From Istiophorus platypterus (Eukaryota > Chordata > Actinopteri > Istiophoriformes > Istiophoridae): a stretch of 64,000 nt of DNA. A model generated the notes under the pieces. The model saw only the letters and a program-made list of their open reading frames with translations. It was not told where the DNA came from and searched no databases. Position numbers and translations under genes: made by a program. The DNA lies in the NCBI GenBank assembly GCA_016859345.1, contig CM029111.1, forward strand, positions 17,299,214 through 17,363,213, in the 5' to 3' direction. Position 1 is the first letter of the stretch. Each line of letters begins with the position of its first letter. Positions 39,501 through 47,622 of this stretch are shown one piece after another.

Positions 39501-40278
39501 AACCTACAACCGCGGTGCAAGCAGAAGCTGGACTTTTACTTTCTAGTTTAGTTCCTGTGGTTTCGTAGTCCCTGGAACCTTTTTTTGGTATCTGGTGGCA
39601 GGTCAGACGCCCAGAGACTCGGACTCGGACCAGTTCCCCTGGTGCCGGTGGCACTTTGATTAAAGACGGCATTGAACTCTTGCAAACAAGCACCATGCGA
39701 GCACAGTATAAAGCTCAAATATTAATGGTCTTAAAAATGAGATGTTGCTTCTACACTACGAGACACAGAATGAACTGAAAATGTGGGACTCTCCTCAGTT
39801 CAGTTTGTTCTTCAAAGGTGCAAATATCATCAAACTGACAGACGGTGAACCTGAGACATTAAACCCCATGAATTAAATAGAATTGTCTCATGGATGCTGC
39901 CAAAATAAGCATGTAGTTTGATTCAGTTACGAATACATTTAGTTTCTGATGGTTCTCAGTAGTAGATGTGGATTGAGTTTCACAGCAGACACTGTTCTAC
40001 CTGCGATCAATGTTTAGTCTATAAATAACCTCACGCTGATCAATTCCGATGTCCTCTCCCTTGTCCCACAGTACGGGATTGACGTGAAGGCGAAGGACAG
40101 CCAGGGCCAGACGGCCATGATGATGGCCAGAAAGAACGGGAGCAAGGGCTGCATGGACATCCTGCTCCAGCACGGCTGTCAGAGCGAGACATCCCCCACC
40201 GCGGCCACGCCCGTCCTTGTCCGCCGCTCCAGCACCGCCAGCCTGGGCCGGACCAGCTCCAGGAAGCGGGTGTCGTAG
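12931..40278 (+). CDS. agap2: AGAP2 (PIKE/CENTG1), short isoform; whole gene span
   Basis: Short-isoform exons: 12931-13093, then the shared exons 26167-26225, 26875-26962, 27188-27273, 27365-27500, 29264-29398, 29536-29654, 30865-31017, 31178-31252, 31620-31724, 33166-33346, 34060-34185, 34330-34464, 34795-34854, 35182-35333, 36519-36609, 36802-37024, 38038-38317 and 40072-40278. All phases agree and give 857 aa; human PIKE-A is about 836 aa. Exon 1 encodes a helical N-terminus (SANSAMVRAEIKRHESLQSA), matching the AGAP1/AGAP2 short forms. It joins through a split valine codon to NIANSQEWTLTRSIPEL. AGAP2 is an Arf GTPase-activating protein with its own GTPase-like domain. It acts on ARF1 at endosomes and links to AKT and PI3K signalling. 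Confidence 0.95.
15400..15520. repeat. CACATAGCTA-type minisatellite with inverted units
   Basis: Repeated units of about 10-12 bases built on cacatagcta/cacatagcca run through this stretch. One stretch lies in the opposite direction (tgtggctatgtgtagcca), so it can fold back on itself. No gene association. Confidence 0.7.
18943..19212. repeat. Two CA microsatellites
   Basis: An interrupted CA tract runs at 18943-19005 and a purer one at 19184-19212. ORFs called here on both strands are products of these repeats. Confidence 0.9.
19500..20979 (+). promoter_or_regulatory. agap2: CpG-island promoter and 5' UTR of the long agap2 transcript
   Basis: From about 19740 to 20370 the sequence is very GC-rich with dense CpG, including a GCGCGCGC tract near 19888-19903 and many GGCGG/CCGCC motifs. 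It is preceded by a (TCC)n tract at 19542-19570. This is a typical TATA-less CpG-island promoter 0.6-1.2 kb before the long first coding exon. ORFs on both strands here are base-composition artefacts. Where transcription starts, and whether a 5' UTR intron exists, cannot be seen. Confidence 0.6.
20980..22150 (+). CDS. agap2: Alternative long first coding exon of agap2 (PIKE-L type N-terminus)
   Basis: This exon encodes 390 residues plus one base and splices, through a split valine codon, onto the same shared exon at 26167, giving a predicted 1193 aa (human PIKE-L about 1192). Conserved islands are RTTYLISLTLVKVE near the start, GKSRTLDNSDLNSL in the middle and KDRKMLKFISGIFTKSS near the end. 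The rest is low-complexity, rich in P, G, S and E. In mammals this N-terminus binds PI3K regulators and is brain-enriched. An in-frame ATG at 20872 would add 36 residues; I prefer 20980 because the family alignment starts there. It lies 7.9 kb downstream of the short first exon, so it is probably driven by its own promoter. Confidence 0.93.
22819..22864 (+). repeat. G-rich tract with G-quadruplex potential
   Basis: At least five runs of four or more G occur within about 45 bases, on the transcribed sense of the agap2 intron. A second such tract lies at 24604-24650, next to a TG run. Confidence 0.7.
23131..23640. repeat. Cluster of TG/CA microsatellites and a CTG run
   Basis: TG tracts at 23131-23182 and 23273-23312, CA tracts at 23405-23463, a short CTG/TGC run near 23508-23530 and a TG tract at 23608-23650. 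These explain the Cys/Val- and Thr/His-rich ORFs on both strands. Confidence 0.9.
26167..29654 (+). CDS. agap2: agap2 shared exons: GTPase-like domain
   Basis: Exons 26167-26225, 26875-26962, 27188-27273, 27365-27500, 29264-29398 and 29536-29654. Long-isoform residues about 391-598. The P-loop is GSQKSGKS (G414-S421). The switch II DxxG is replaced by the VDGQSHLLLI strand, and the NKxD motif by GTQD, both typical of the AGAP/centaurin-gamma GTPase. The block ends with a basic helix and CKSLPNSPSHSGGSTP, a Ser/Pro-rich linker also found in AGAP1 and AGAP2. This domain binds GTP and regulates the protein rather than cycling like classical Ras. Confidence 0.93.
27501..29263 (+). other. agap2 intron within the GTPase domain
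   Basis: About 1.8 kb of A/T-rich intron between the exon ending VVGTQ and the exon starting DKISS. No exon or clear transposon recognised. Confidence 0.6.
29655..30864 (+). other. agap2 intron
   Basis: It contains a fragment of the AAGTACTCAGA-type repeat family (about 29860-30000). The long ORF that runs through 30520-31194 is only real from 30865 onward; the upstream part lies before the acceptor. Confidence 0.6.
30865..35333 (+). CDS. agap2: agap2 shared exons: linker and split PH domain
   Basis: Exons 30865-31017 (Ser/Pro linker), 31178-31252, 31620-31724, 33166-33346, 34060-34185, 34330-34464, 34795-34854 and 35182-35333. The PH domain is split. Its first half is ILWKRSGSSLNKEWKKKYVT with HGKEIDLLRVTVKVPGKRPP; its last half is EENADFIIVSFTGQTWHFEA through ERDSWVSAIESQILASL. 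Between them lies an insert of about 130 residues rich in S, P and basic residues. PH domains of this family bind phosphoinositides and recruit the protein to endosomal or plasma membranes. Exon 34060-34185 is the least conserved piece I included; its splice sites and phase are good. Confidence 0.9.
31725..33165 (+). other. agap2 intron within the PH domain
   Basis: It holds A and T homopolymers and a decayed Tc1-like transposase fragment at about 32740-32990. No other gene seen. Confidence 0.6.
32740..32990 (+). mobile_element. Decayed Tc1-like transposase fragment
   Basis: The stretch tggtctgatgaaacc at 32876-32890 would read WSDET, a hallmark of Tc1-like transposases. It is followed by sequence like the family's IN-F-SDGVQH region, here with a stop codon and frame damage (gatgaaaccatgataaatta and ggggtccagcatgt). 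The rest of the element is not recognisable. Short relic, no function expected. Confidence 0.5.
34795..34854 (+). CDS. agap2: agap2 symmetric 60-base exon (basic PH insert), candidate cassette
   Basis: This exon encodes AKRKMWKLKSFGSLRNINKT, nearly identical to the known AGAP1/AGAP2 insert. It is 60 bases, phase 1 at both ends, so inclusion or skipping keeps the frame. The acceptor is gcag and the donor gtaaca, which is weaker than consensus and consistent with regulated use. Confidence 0.85.
35334..36518 (+). other. agap2 intron before the ArfGAP exons
   Basis: It contains a perfect 58-bp tandem duplication (36257-36372) and ends in a branch-point-like taactaa (36471-36477), a GT repeat (36487-36514) and the acceptor gcag. 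Confidence 0.7.
36257..36372. repeat. Perfect 58-bp tandem duplication
   Basis: Unit 1 (36257-36314) and unit 2 (36315-36372) are identical by eye, each starting ttcagtggaaaaatccc and ending in a T-run plus cctct. Perfect identity indicates a recent event or an assembly artefact. Confidence 0.95.
36519..37024 (+). CDS. agap2: agap2 shared exons: ArfGAP zinc-finger domain
   Basis: Exons 36519-36609 and 36802-37024. The ArfGAP zinc finger is complete: C951-x2-C954-x16-C971-x2-C974. It is followed by [20 protein letters not shown], including the catalytic arginine finger (R979) of the family. This domain stimulates GTP hydrolysis on ARF proteins. The first of these exons has a GT repeat in place of a polypyrimidine tract at its acceptor. 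Confidence 0.95.
37025..38037 (+). other. agap2 intron
   Basis: A/T-rich, no exon or recognised repeat. Confidence 0.6.
38038..40278 (+). CDS. agap2: agap2 last exons: ankyrin repeats and C-terminus
   Basis: Exons 38038-38317 and 40072-40278. They encode EEREAWIRAKYEQ, the end of the ArfGAP module, then ankyrin repeats (LPRTALHAACQLGDVVMTQL and KDSQGQTAMMMARKNGSKG). The Ser-rich tail RRSSTASLGRTSSRKRVS ends at TAG 40276-40278. Ankyrin repeats support the ArfGAP fold and protein contacts. The end is complete. Confidence 0.94.
38318..40071 (+). other. agap2 last intron
   Basis: About 1.75 kb, no exon recognised. ORFs at 39120-39700 have no family signature. Confidence 0.6.
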
Positions 40279-41058
40279 CGTGGGCCCAGGATGCCGCTGC
40301 ACTGGGGGGGGGGGGGTGTTATAATTCAGCAAAACTTTAGGATACAGGCGGAGCTGACTATAAAAAAATAATAGGACAATAATACTATAATATAGAACTA
40401 AGGATATTAAAACAAAAAAATGAAATGCTTCTGAAGACTGAACAACATATCAAACAATGTAAAAGCAATATTCACCCGGTTCGTCGACGACAGACACGTT
40501 GCTGAAACACTGTGTTGTCGTTGACCTCAACTCCAAAAAAGGGACTCAAGTAGTAGAGCCCTGTAGCTGTCTTCTGTGACTTTGGAGCAGAGCCCCCGCT
40601 CGGCTTCGGTTCCGCTTCCTGTAGATGGAAGTGCAATAATAGTCCAGCTACGACGACGAAGAGCGACAAGAGAGAACCGCTACGTCGAGAGGGGCCGTGC
40701 TTTTATTCAGAGTTGTCGTGACTTGGACCAAAACAGCAGGGTTTTTTTTTGTTGTTGTTTGTTTTGTTTTGTTTTCTTTGTTTTGTTTATTTTAATTTTC
40801 CTTTGGCTTAACGAATGAAACATAAACCTTCGATATGTCATGTTGTTAGTTACATGTGCCTGTTGCAGCAGTATAAAGGTCAGTTTATATATAAAACGTA
40901 TCAACTGAGATTATTCCGCTTAGACTAGAACAACAGATGGTTCGGACTATGAATTATGTCGGTGTTATTCTCAGAGGCCAGATATGTGGCGTTTTAATAT
41001 ACTGTAAATGTTCCTATACTACGATCTTAATGTTAAACTCCGAAACAAAAGACACACC

Positions 41059-41136
<78 letters not shown>

Positions 41137-41141
41137 TACAT

Positions 41142-41189
<48 letters not shown>

Positions 41190-41514
41190 ACACATATTCT
41201 GAAATTCCAGATTTTTGTAAATGATTTCTTACTGGTAGTTTTGAAAAATATGTCAGGTTTTGGTTGTTTTTTTTCATGTCTTTTATAATTTTCTTATTCT
41301 CCGACATGTCATTTAAGAAAAAAAAACAGTGAACAAAGTCCTTTTACATATGTAAACATGTGGCTGTTTGTTAATAGGTTTGATTTGGGGTAGACGGGCG
41401 ACTACACATGAGGCCTAGGACAGTACTCATGCTCATGTTACTGTTGTGTAAGTACGGAGCGATGTCACCGTTACTTCTGGCACTTTGTGTCTAAAAGATA
41501 TGGAGTTAAATAAA
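40279..41514 (+). other. agap2: Candidate agap2 3' UTR
   Basis: It follows the stop at 40278. It holds a G run at 40303-40316 and a long CA repeat at 41051-41194. A poly(A) signal AATAAA is at 41509-41514. Transcript end is inferred. Confidence 0.45.
41051..41194. repeat. Long CA microsatellite
   Basis: About 140 bases of nearly pure CA dinucleotide repeat with a few interruptions (ccca, aaac, tac, ctc). It falls in the candidate agap2 3' UTR. Cys/Val and Thr/His ORFs on both strands come from it. Confidence 0.97.
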
Positions 41515-41554
41515 TTTTTAAGAAAAAAAACAAAATTAGCGTTATCATGATCAT

Positions 41555-41745
41555 TTATTATCATCAGCGTCGGTCTGTCGTTCGGTCGGTCCACCACTGT
41601 GGTCCAAGCTGAAATTCGGTGCCTATGTTCATGTGTCCCAGAGGATGGACCCCGCAGATGTTTTTATTTCCTGACTTTCCCTGTAGCATCAACAGCAGAA
41701 AACAGTTTTCACTTATTCAGTAAAAAATAGTTGTTTATATATATT
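41555..41745. mobile_element. Degraded fish repeat (cggtccaccac...cttattcag type)
   Basis: Contains ggtcggtccaccactgtggt, ccagaggatgga, tttcctgactttccctgtag and gttttcacttattcag in the order seen in a common fish interspersed repeat. Related pieces lie near 24490-24600 and 55210-55395. No coding capacity. Confidence 0.45.
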
Positions 41746-42960
41746 ATATATGATAATTTTTTGGCAAAACGCACCAGGTAGATATATTTGAAGAATTACC
41801 ATGAAATCCGGTGCTGACACGTAGTCTTCAGGATGAATTGTGTTAACTCTGATCACTTAACTTTGCTGCTAGCATGGCTTCAGACTCATTCTTTTTTCTA
41901 TTCTTCTGTTTTTTAAAGCAGATATAACAAATATATATCAACCGTATAAACTGGTGTTATATGCAGTATTTAACTGCTTTTTTGGTGGTTTGATCAATTC
42001 TATTTATTATGTATTGCATAACATAGATAAAAAGGTAAAATATAAAATCTAACTAATACACTAATAACTAATACAGCAGCCCAGGTTTTTTTCCAGAGAG
42101 ATGTTGATCCAACTGTATGAACATGCTGCTGTTGAACTGAATTGTGTTATAAAGCACAGGTGTTTCTATTTTTTGTCCACCCCATACATCTCAGTGATGG
42201 TTGGCTTACTAACAGAAACACCTGTCTGTATAATGTAATACAGGTCACACAGCTGAATCAGCACAAACTGAAATTTATAACCTTCATTAACGAGGATTTA
42301 TAAACTTTACTCAACTTTACTTTAAACTTTACTTCACCAGGCATTAATCATTCGACCTGATGATGATTTGACAGAAAGCTCACGACCCTTCAGATCAGTT
42401 TCAGACAGCTGGAAGGCATCCAATGAAGCAGCGGCATCAAGGATACAAAACAGTGTGTAGGGGCCTTCTGCCGGATCTCTCCACAGCAACATGAAAACAA
42501 CAAGTGAGGGAATATCTAGGGAAAGAAAGCTGCTCATCCCTCAGCGGAGCTCTGCAGACCTGGCGAATCAGTGACAAGGAGCTGCACAAAAACTGCTCTG
42601 GAGGCTTTTGGTGGAACAACACCAGTAACAGCTGAATTTACCAATCCAGACTTTCCCTGCACTTGCAGACTTTCTGACGTGCTGAACGTACTGTCAGGGA
42701 AAGGAAATACACAACACAACAAGTGTGAGGGCAGCTTTAAGCAGACTTTCTGCAAACTAAGAGGAGATGTCCATTCAGGGTGCAGACTTTGGCAGACATC
42801 GCTCCAAAGGTTCATAACCCCTGAAAACAAGCACTCTCACAGCCAAATGATCCCAAAGGCAAATCACAGTTGTTATAATTGAAACCTACACAAGGCCACA
42901 AGTCACAAGTCTCCTTGGACTCACCTTAAAATCCCACTGCTACAATAGCTGGAGAGGCAT
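41746..42960. other. Intergenic between agap2 and the tRNA gene
   Basis: A/T-rich, no exon recognised. ORFs of up to about 100 aa on both strands at 42334-42882 show no domain I recognise. Confidence 0.5.
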
Positions 42961-43033
42961 CACCTGAACAGGGACTTGAACCCTGGACCCTCAGATTAAA
43001 AGTCTGATGCTCTACCGACTGAGCTACCCAGGC
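42961..43033 (-). tRNA. tRNA-Lys (anticodon UUU)
   Basis: On the minus strand the 73-nt gene begins GCCTGGGTAGCTCAGTCGG. The D-stem is GCTC/GAGC, the anticodon stem TCAGA/TCTGA around the loop CTTTTAA, and the T-stem CAGGG/CCCTG around TTCAAGT. Acceptor strands GCCTGGG and TTCAGGT pair fully with three G-U wobbles, including G1-U72. The discriminator is G. Internal A box (TAGCTCAGTCGG) and B box (GGTTCAAGTCC) are intact. A T4 terminator lies about 30 nt downstream (42931-42928, minus strand). It decodes AAA/AAG lysine. Not a SINE head: no A-rich tail follows. Confidence 0.93.
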
Positions 43034-43239
43034 CTCGAGATGCATTCCCGCTGGATGAAAAACTCCAAATCCCAAATAATGAATGGATGCACTGTTATGA
43101 TGACATCTATTTACTGACGCTTATGCTTTTGCACTTCTTCTTCGTTAGGATTTTAGTTGAATGACTCGGTTTTTGACGCTGCCACTTTTACTTTGGTAAA
43201 AAAAAATACCTGACTACCTCTTCCACTTCCTGTTTGTTC

Positions 43240-43540
43240 ATTTCCCGAGTCCTCGTCCCGCAGTGATGACACGGTCGGACTGTAGGGGGCGCCCGCGCCG
43301 CTCGCCTTTGTTGACACACGTCACGAAAACGCGACGGAGGAATCAGAAGGGTTGTAATTATACAAAAATAAAAAAATAAAACAAATACGACCAGAGCGCC
43401 TCTGAAAAAATAGGAGGAAAACAGGGAATATTACAAAAAACCGCCTTTAAATGGGCGAGCGACGGGAAGCGGAGGGTTCCGGCGACAGGAGGCCGAAGCT
43501 GCGGCGAAGAAATGCCTGAAATGAGTGTGATTTAGCGGTG
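43240..43540 (+). promoter_or_regulatory. zbtb39: Probable zbtb39 promoter and non-coding first exon
   Basis: A CpG-dense, GC-rich island in otherwise A/T-rich DNA, with gggcgcccgcgccgctcgcc near 43287-43306 and cacgtcacg near 43318. A good donor (gcg|gtgagt) at 43537/43538 could end a 5' UTR exon that splices to an acceptor (tctctcag) ending at 45111. A seven-codon uORF lies just before this donor. Inference from composition and splice signals only. Confidence 0.5.
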
Positions 43541-45111
43541 AGTGAGCGGAGTTACCTCGGTGGGTCTGGTCGAAACAGGTCTCAGCCTCATTAGCGGCTG
43601 GAACTCAGGGTAAAACACACGGAGCAGCGAAAACACAATGTATTAATGGCAAAAATACCCGTGTTAGTTACGATGTGTGATGGAGATTATTTCCCTAATA
43701 TTTATTTTCGCTGGTAATTAATCACTTGGTTATTATTTTAAACCAATCAGTCAGGAGAGCAACCAGACCGACATTTGAGAAGGATGTTGCTAAAGCCTGG
43801 TAATGGTGTCTGACCATCAGCTTAAAACTGTGCTATTAGTGAGTTGTCAACTGAAAAATAGAATTTTATTGATCAATTAATGGTCAAGAAACAAGTCTGT
43901 TCTCTGCCTCTCAGTAATAAGATTTACTGCTTTTACTCTTTTTTTTTTATATCATATCAAACTGAATAAGTTTAGAGTTTGGGACGTTTAAAGGTGTCAT
44001 ATTGGACTTTTTTCACTCTTTTCTGACATTTCATAGACTAAACAGTTAATCATTAGTTGATAAAACAACACAAATATTAATAGCATGAAAAAAAAAAACT
44101 TGACAATATATAGTAGACATATAAATGAGATTTTAAAAGAGCAGAATTAAATAGATGTTAAAAATAAGATCAAATAGAATAAAACAGATCAGACTGGATA
44201 ATATAAAAGCTGCAGTGAGAGAGGTGTGAATGAATAGTCCCAAATTTAACTTCAAAAGCCAGATATAAAACAACATGGAGCAAACCTCAAGTTTTCTGGG
44301 AGTTTGCTCCGGATCCGTGGACCGTAAAAAAAACCAAAAACTGACGCTGCCTCTCAGTGTTTAGTTTGGACTCAGGGACCTGGGACCAGCGAGCAGATGG
44401 GCCCCAGATGTTTAGAGACATCCGGACATCACAGTGGTGTTTTAAAATAAGTTCTTTGACACACAGGAGGCCAGTGTTGAGGTCTGAGACAGGGACCGAT
44501 GTGGTCTGCCCCTCCGGTGTTAGTGAGGACACTAGCAGCGGTGCTCTGGATAAGCAGTAGCAACCATCTGATCTTTTTTTTTTTTTTTTTTTTGGAGACA
44601 TGAAGACACGGATAAAAGAGAGAACATGTTTGCCCGTCTCTCGCTGAGACATCATTCCCTGCGGTGATAGTTGGGCTGATGTAATTATTGTAATGAGGAT
44701 GTTAAAGTTTAGGCCTCAGTCCATGACTACCCCAGGATCTCGTGAGTTTTTTTTTCAACTTCCAATCACTTATTTGTTCAATGCTCTTACTCAGTGATTG
44801 TGTGAGTCTATAGTCACTTTTGTGACATTGCGACGTATTTTTTTTTTACCAAATTGCAAACTGAATCTCTTTGGGTTTTTCAAAAAAGAAAAAAATAGAC
44901 TCACCTTTGATGCAGGGAAATTGTGATGAGCGCTGTGTGATATTTTATAGACAATAAAAAACATATTGCATGAATGAAAATAATTGTAAGTTCGAGTCTT
45001 ACACCAATCAAATTGACTGTACATTCAAGGCTAAAGACAGAAGAGGTACCTGCCTGTTACAGTACGTCTCACTCATGCTCTTCCTCTGTCCTCTAATGTT
45101 TTGTCTCTCAG
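43541..45111 (+). other. Probable zbtb39 5' UTR intron
   Basis: No coding exon. A decayed copy of the GATTAATCGATTA-type repeat lies at about 43850-44090, and a T run at 44574-44593. Confidence 0.5.
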
Positions 45112-45150
45112 TTGGACTGTAGCGTCCCAGGAGCTGCAGCAGCAGCAGGG

Positions 45151-47570
45151 ATGAGGATCCGGCTGCAGGGCCCCGGCCACGCTGCCAGCCTTCTCGCTGA
45201 GCTCAACCGCTGCCGCCAGTCGCGGCGGTACTGCGACGTGTTCCTCCAGGTCGGAAACCGCACTTTCGCAGCACACCGCGCAGTGCTGGCCTGTGCCGGC
45301 GCATACTTCCGCAGCCTGTTTGCCCGGGCCCCGGCCTCTTCCACTGCTGCCTTCTCTCTGGAGTTCATCTCCCCGGCCAACTTTGAGAAGGTATTGACAT
45401 TTGTTTACACAGGCGAGATCCTGACTGATCTCATAGATGTCGGGGTGCTGTACGAGCTAGCCGAGAGGCTGGGTGTCGGGGAGCTGGTGAGGGCCTGTCA
45501 TGCTACCTTCCCCGACCTGCAGGCCTCCGTGTCTGCAAACTGCAAAGCCAGCAGTCCCGGAGACCTGACCCTGGACTCTAGCATGGTCACCGCTGCCTCC
45601 ACGGTGGCCGCCGTCAACGTGGCTTCTGTGTCTGCGTCATCTGTGTGTTCGTCTGCAGCCTCCTGCTCGTCCCTGTCTTCGTCAGCCGGTCCATCCGCTG
45701 CCCCGACTCCTGCTGCCGCTCCCTCACCTCTCTTCCAAGCAAGGACCGCCAGAGCTGGCCGCGAAGCCCATGGCGGGGCTGTGCCTCTGGACGTCAAGGC
45801 AGAAGACGTGCAGTCTCATATCGGCTATGGGCGGATGACGACTGATCATCAGCTACCAGGCGGACATCTTGTAAGCAGTGGTAGATGCTCCAGTCAGAGT
45901 GATGGCGTGCTGCCTCCGGGCCCTGTGCTCCAGCTGAAAACCGAGCAGGAGCTGGAAGAGGTGGAGGCGCAAGGCAGCTGTGAGGGAGGCAACAGAGATG
46001 GGCGACTGGTCTCTGAGAGCACAGGTGTCCCTCTGCTTCAGACCAGCGAACCTGCGCCATCCGACCCCTGCTCCTTCCCAGACTCTTCAGCCCGGCTCGG
46101 GGCCGAGGCCTGCACCCCGACGTCGTCCTCCGGGGAGCCCCTCGCTAGCCTGCAGGTCGGGGCAGTGGAGGGCAGTACGGCGGAGCTGCAGCGAGACGGC
46201 CAGCTGATGTTCGGGGAGTTGGAGGAGGGGGAGAACGAGGAGGAGAGGGAGGCCCTGCAGCATAATGGTGCCATGGTGGGAGCGGAGGAGGAACAGTGGA
46301 GACAGCTGGCGGGGGAGATCATTGAGCTGAGCGATGACGAGAACTTCATGGAGGAGGGAGACGAAGAGGATGACGAAGATGACCTCGTGTGCGTGGAGAA
46401 CGGAGAGGGGGGGAACTCGAGCGGCCAGGTAGTGTTTGAGTTGGTCACTTGTAGCCGAATGTTTTGGTTGTCAGACCTTTATTACAGAGACCTGCTTAAA
46501 TCAGCCTGGTAAATGTAGCTCACACAGAAGACTAAATGTTGTTCCCCCTTCCAGGTGACAGGTGACGCACTGTCATGTAAAGCCTGCACGGCTCCTCTCC
46601 CCTCAGACCCAGCCGCCATCAGACGACACGCCGAGACCCACCTGACGGAGCTGGGGCTGTGTAGGGTGTGCGGGGCCTCATTCGCCGACCATGCCGCTGG
46701 TATCGTCCACTCCCTCTCTCACGTGGGGGTGCGGCTCTTCACCTGCGACATGTGCCATCTGCAGTTCTGCAGCCAGAGCAAGCTGCTACGCCACCACCGC
46801 CAGACGTCCTCCGTTTATGCCATACCGCAGGGGGCGCTAACCGGCAGCAGCCAGGGCCTGGGCTCCGAGCTGCAATGTGGGGTGTGCACCAAGACCCTCA
46901 GCAAGGACTTCCAGGTTCGTGGAAATTTGATATGGATTTTGAAGTCAGACAGATGCATTTATAGACATCACAAACATTAAATTTTATGGAAAGCAAAACT
47001 TTATGCATCTCTACATAATTCACACATAATGATAATTCCTAAAGCTTACAATAAAATGAAGGTGAGTGAAGAACTCTGTGGCTGCAAGCTTTAGGACCAG
47101 AATGCCTTTATATGGAAATTTTTTTTTTTTACTATGTTTTGACGATAGCGTCACGTAAGAGTGACTCAACATTCATTGTGCTGTATCGTCAGGAAATTAA
47201 TCAGCAACCATTTTTCAAGCTAAAAAAACAAACATTCCTTTGTTCCAGCTTCTCCCTCATATAAATGTTCTGCCTTTCTTAGTGTTTTCTGATAGGTTGT
47301 TAAATATCTTTGGGTTGTGGACCGCTGGTCAGACTAAACCAAGTTACTCAAAGCACATCGCCTTTTGCTTTTCAAATTAATATTTTCTGACATCCTACAG
47401 ACTGAAGAATTAATTGATTAATCAAAAACGACAGCTAAGGAATCATTAATGAAAATTAGCTTTAGCTAATATTCTAACATATATATATGTTTGTGTGTGT
47501 GTATATGAACTATGCATATAGTGGTTAATAAATATATGTGTGTGTGTTTGTGTGTATGTATGTATATATA

Positions 47571-47622
<52 letters not shown>

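Noticed and set aside
42334..42882. Overlapping 60-100 aa ORFs on both strands, looked at as a possible small gene
   Set aside because: No domain, no splice or promoter support, and no consistent frame.
42961..43033. tRNA as the head of a SINE
   Set aside because: No SINE body or A-rich tail follows, and all stems and both internal promoter boxes are intact.
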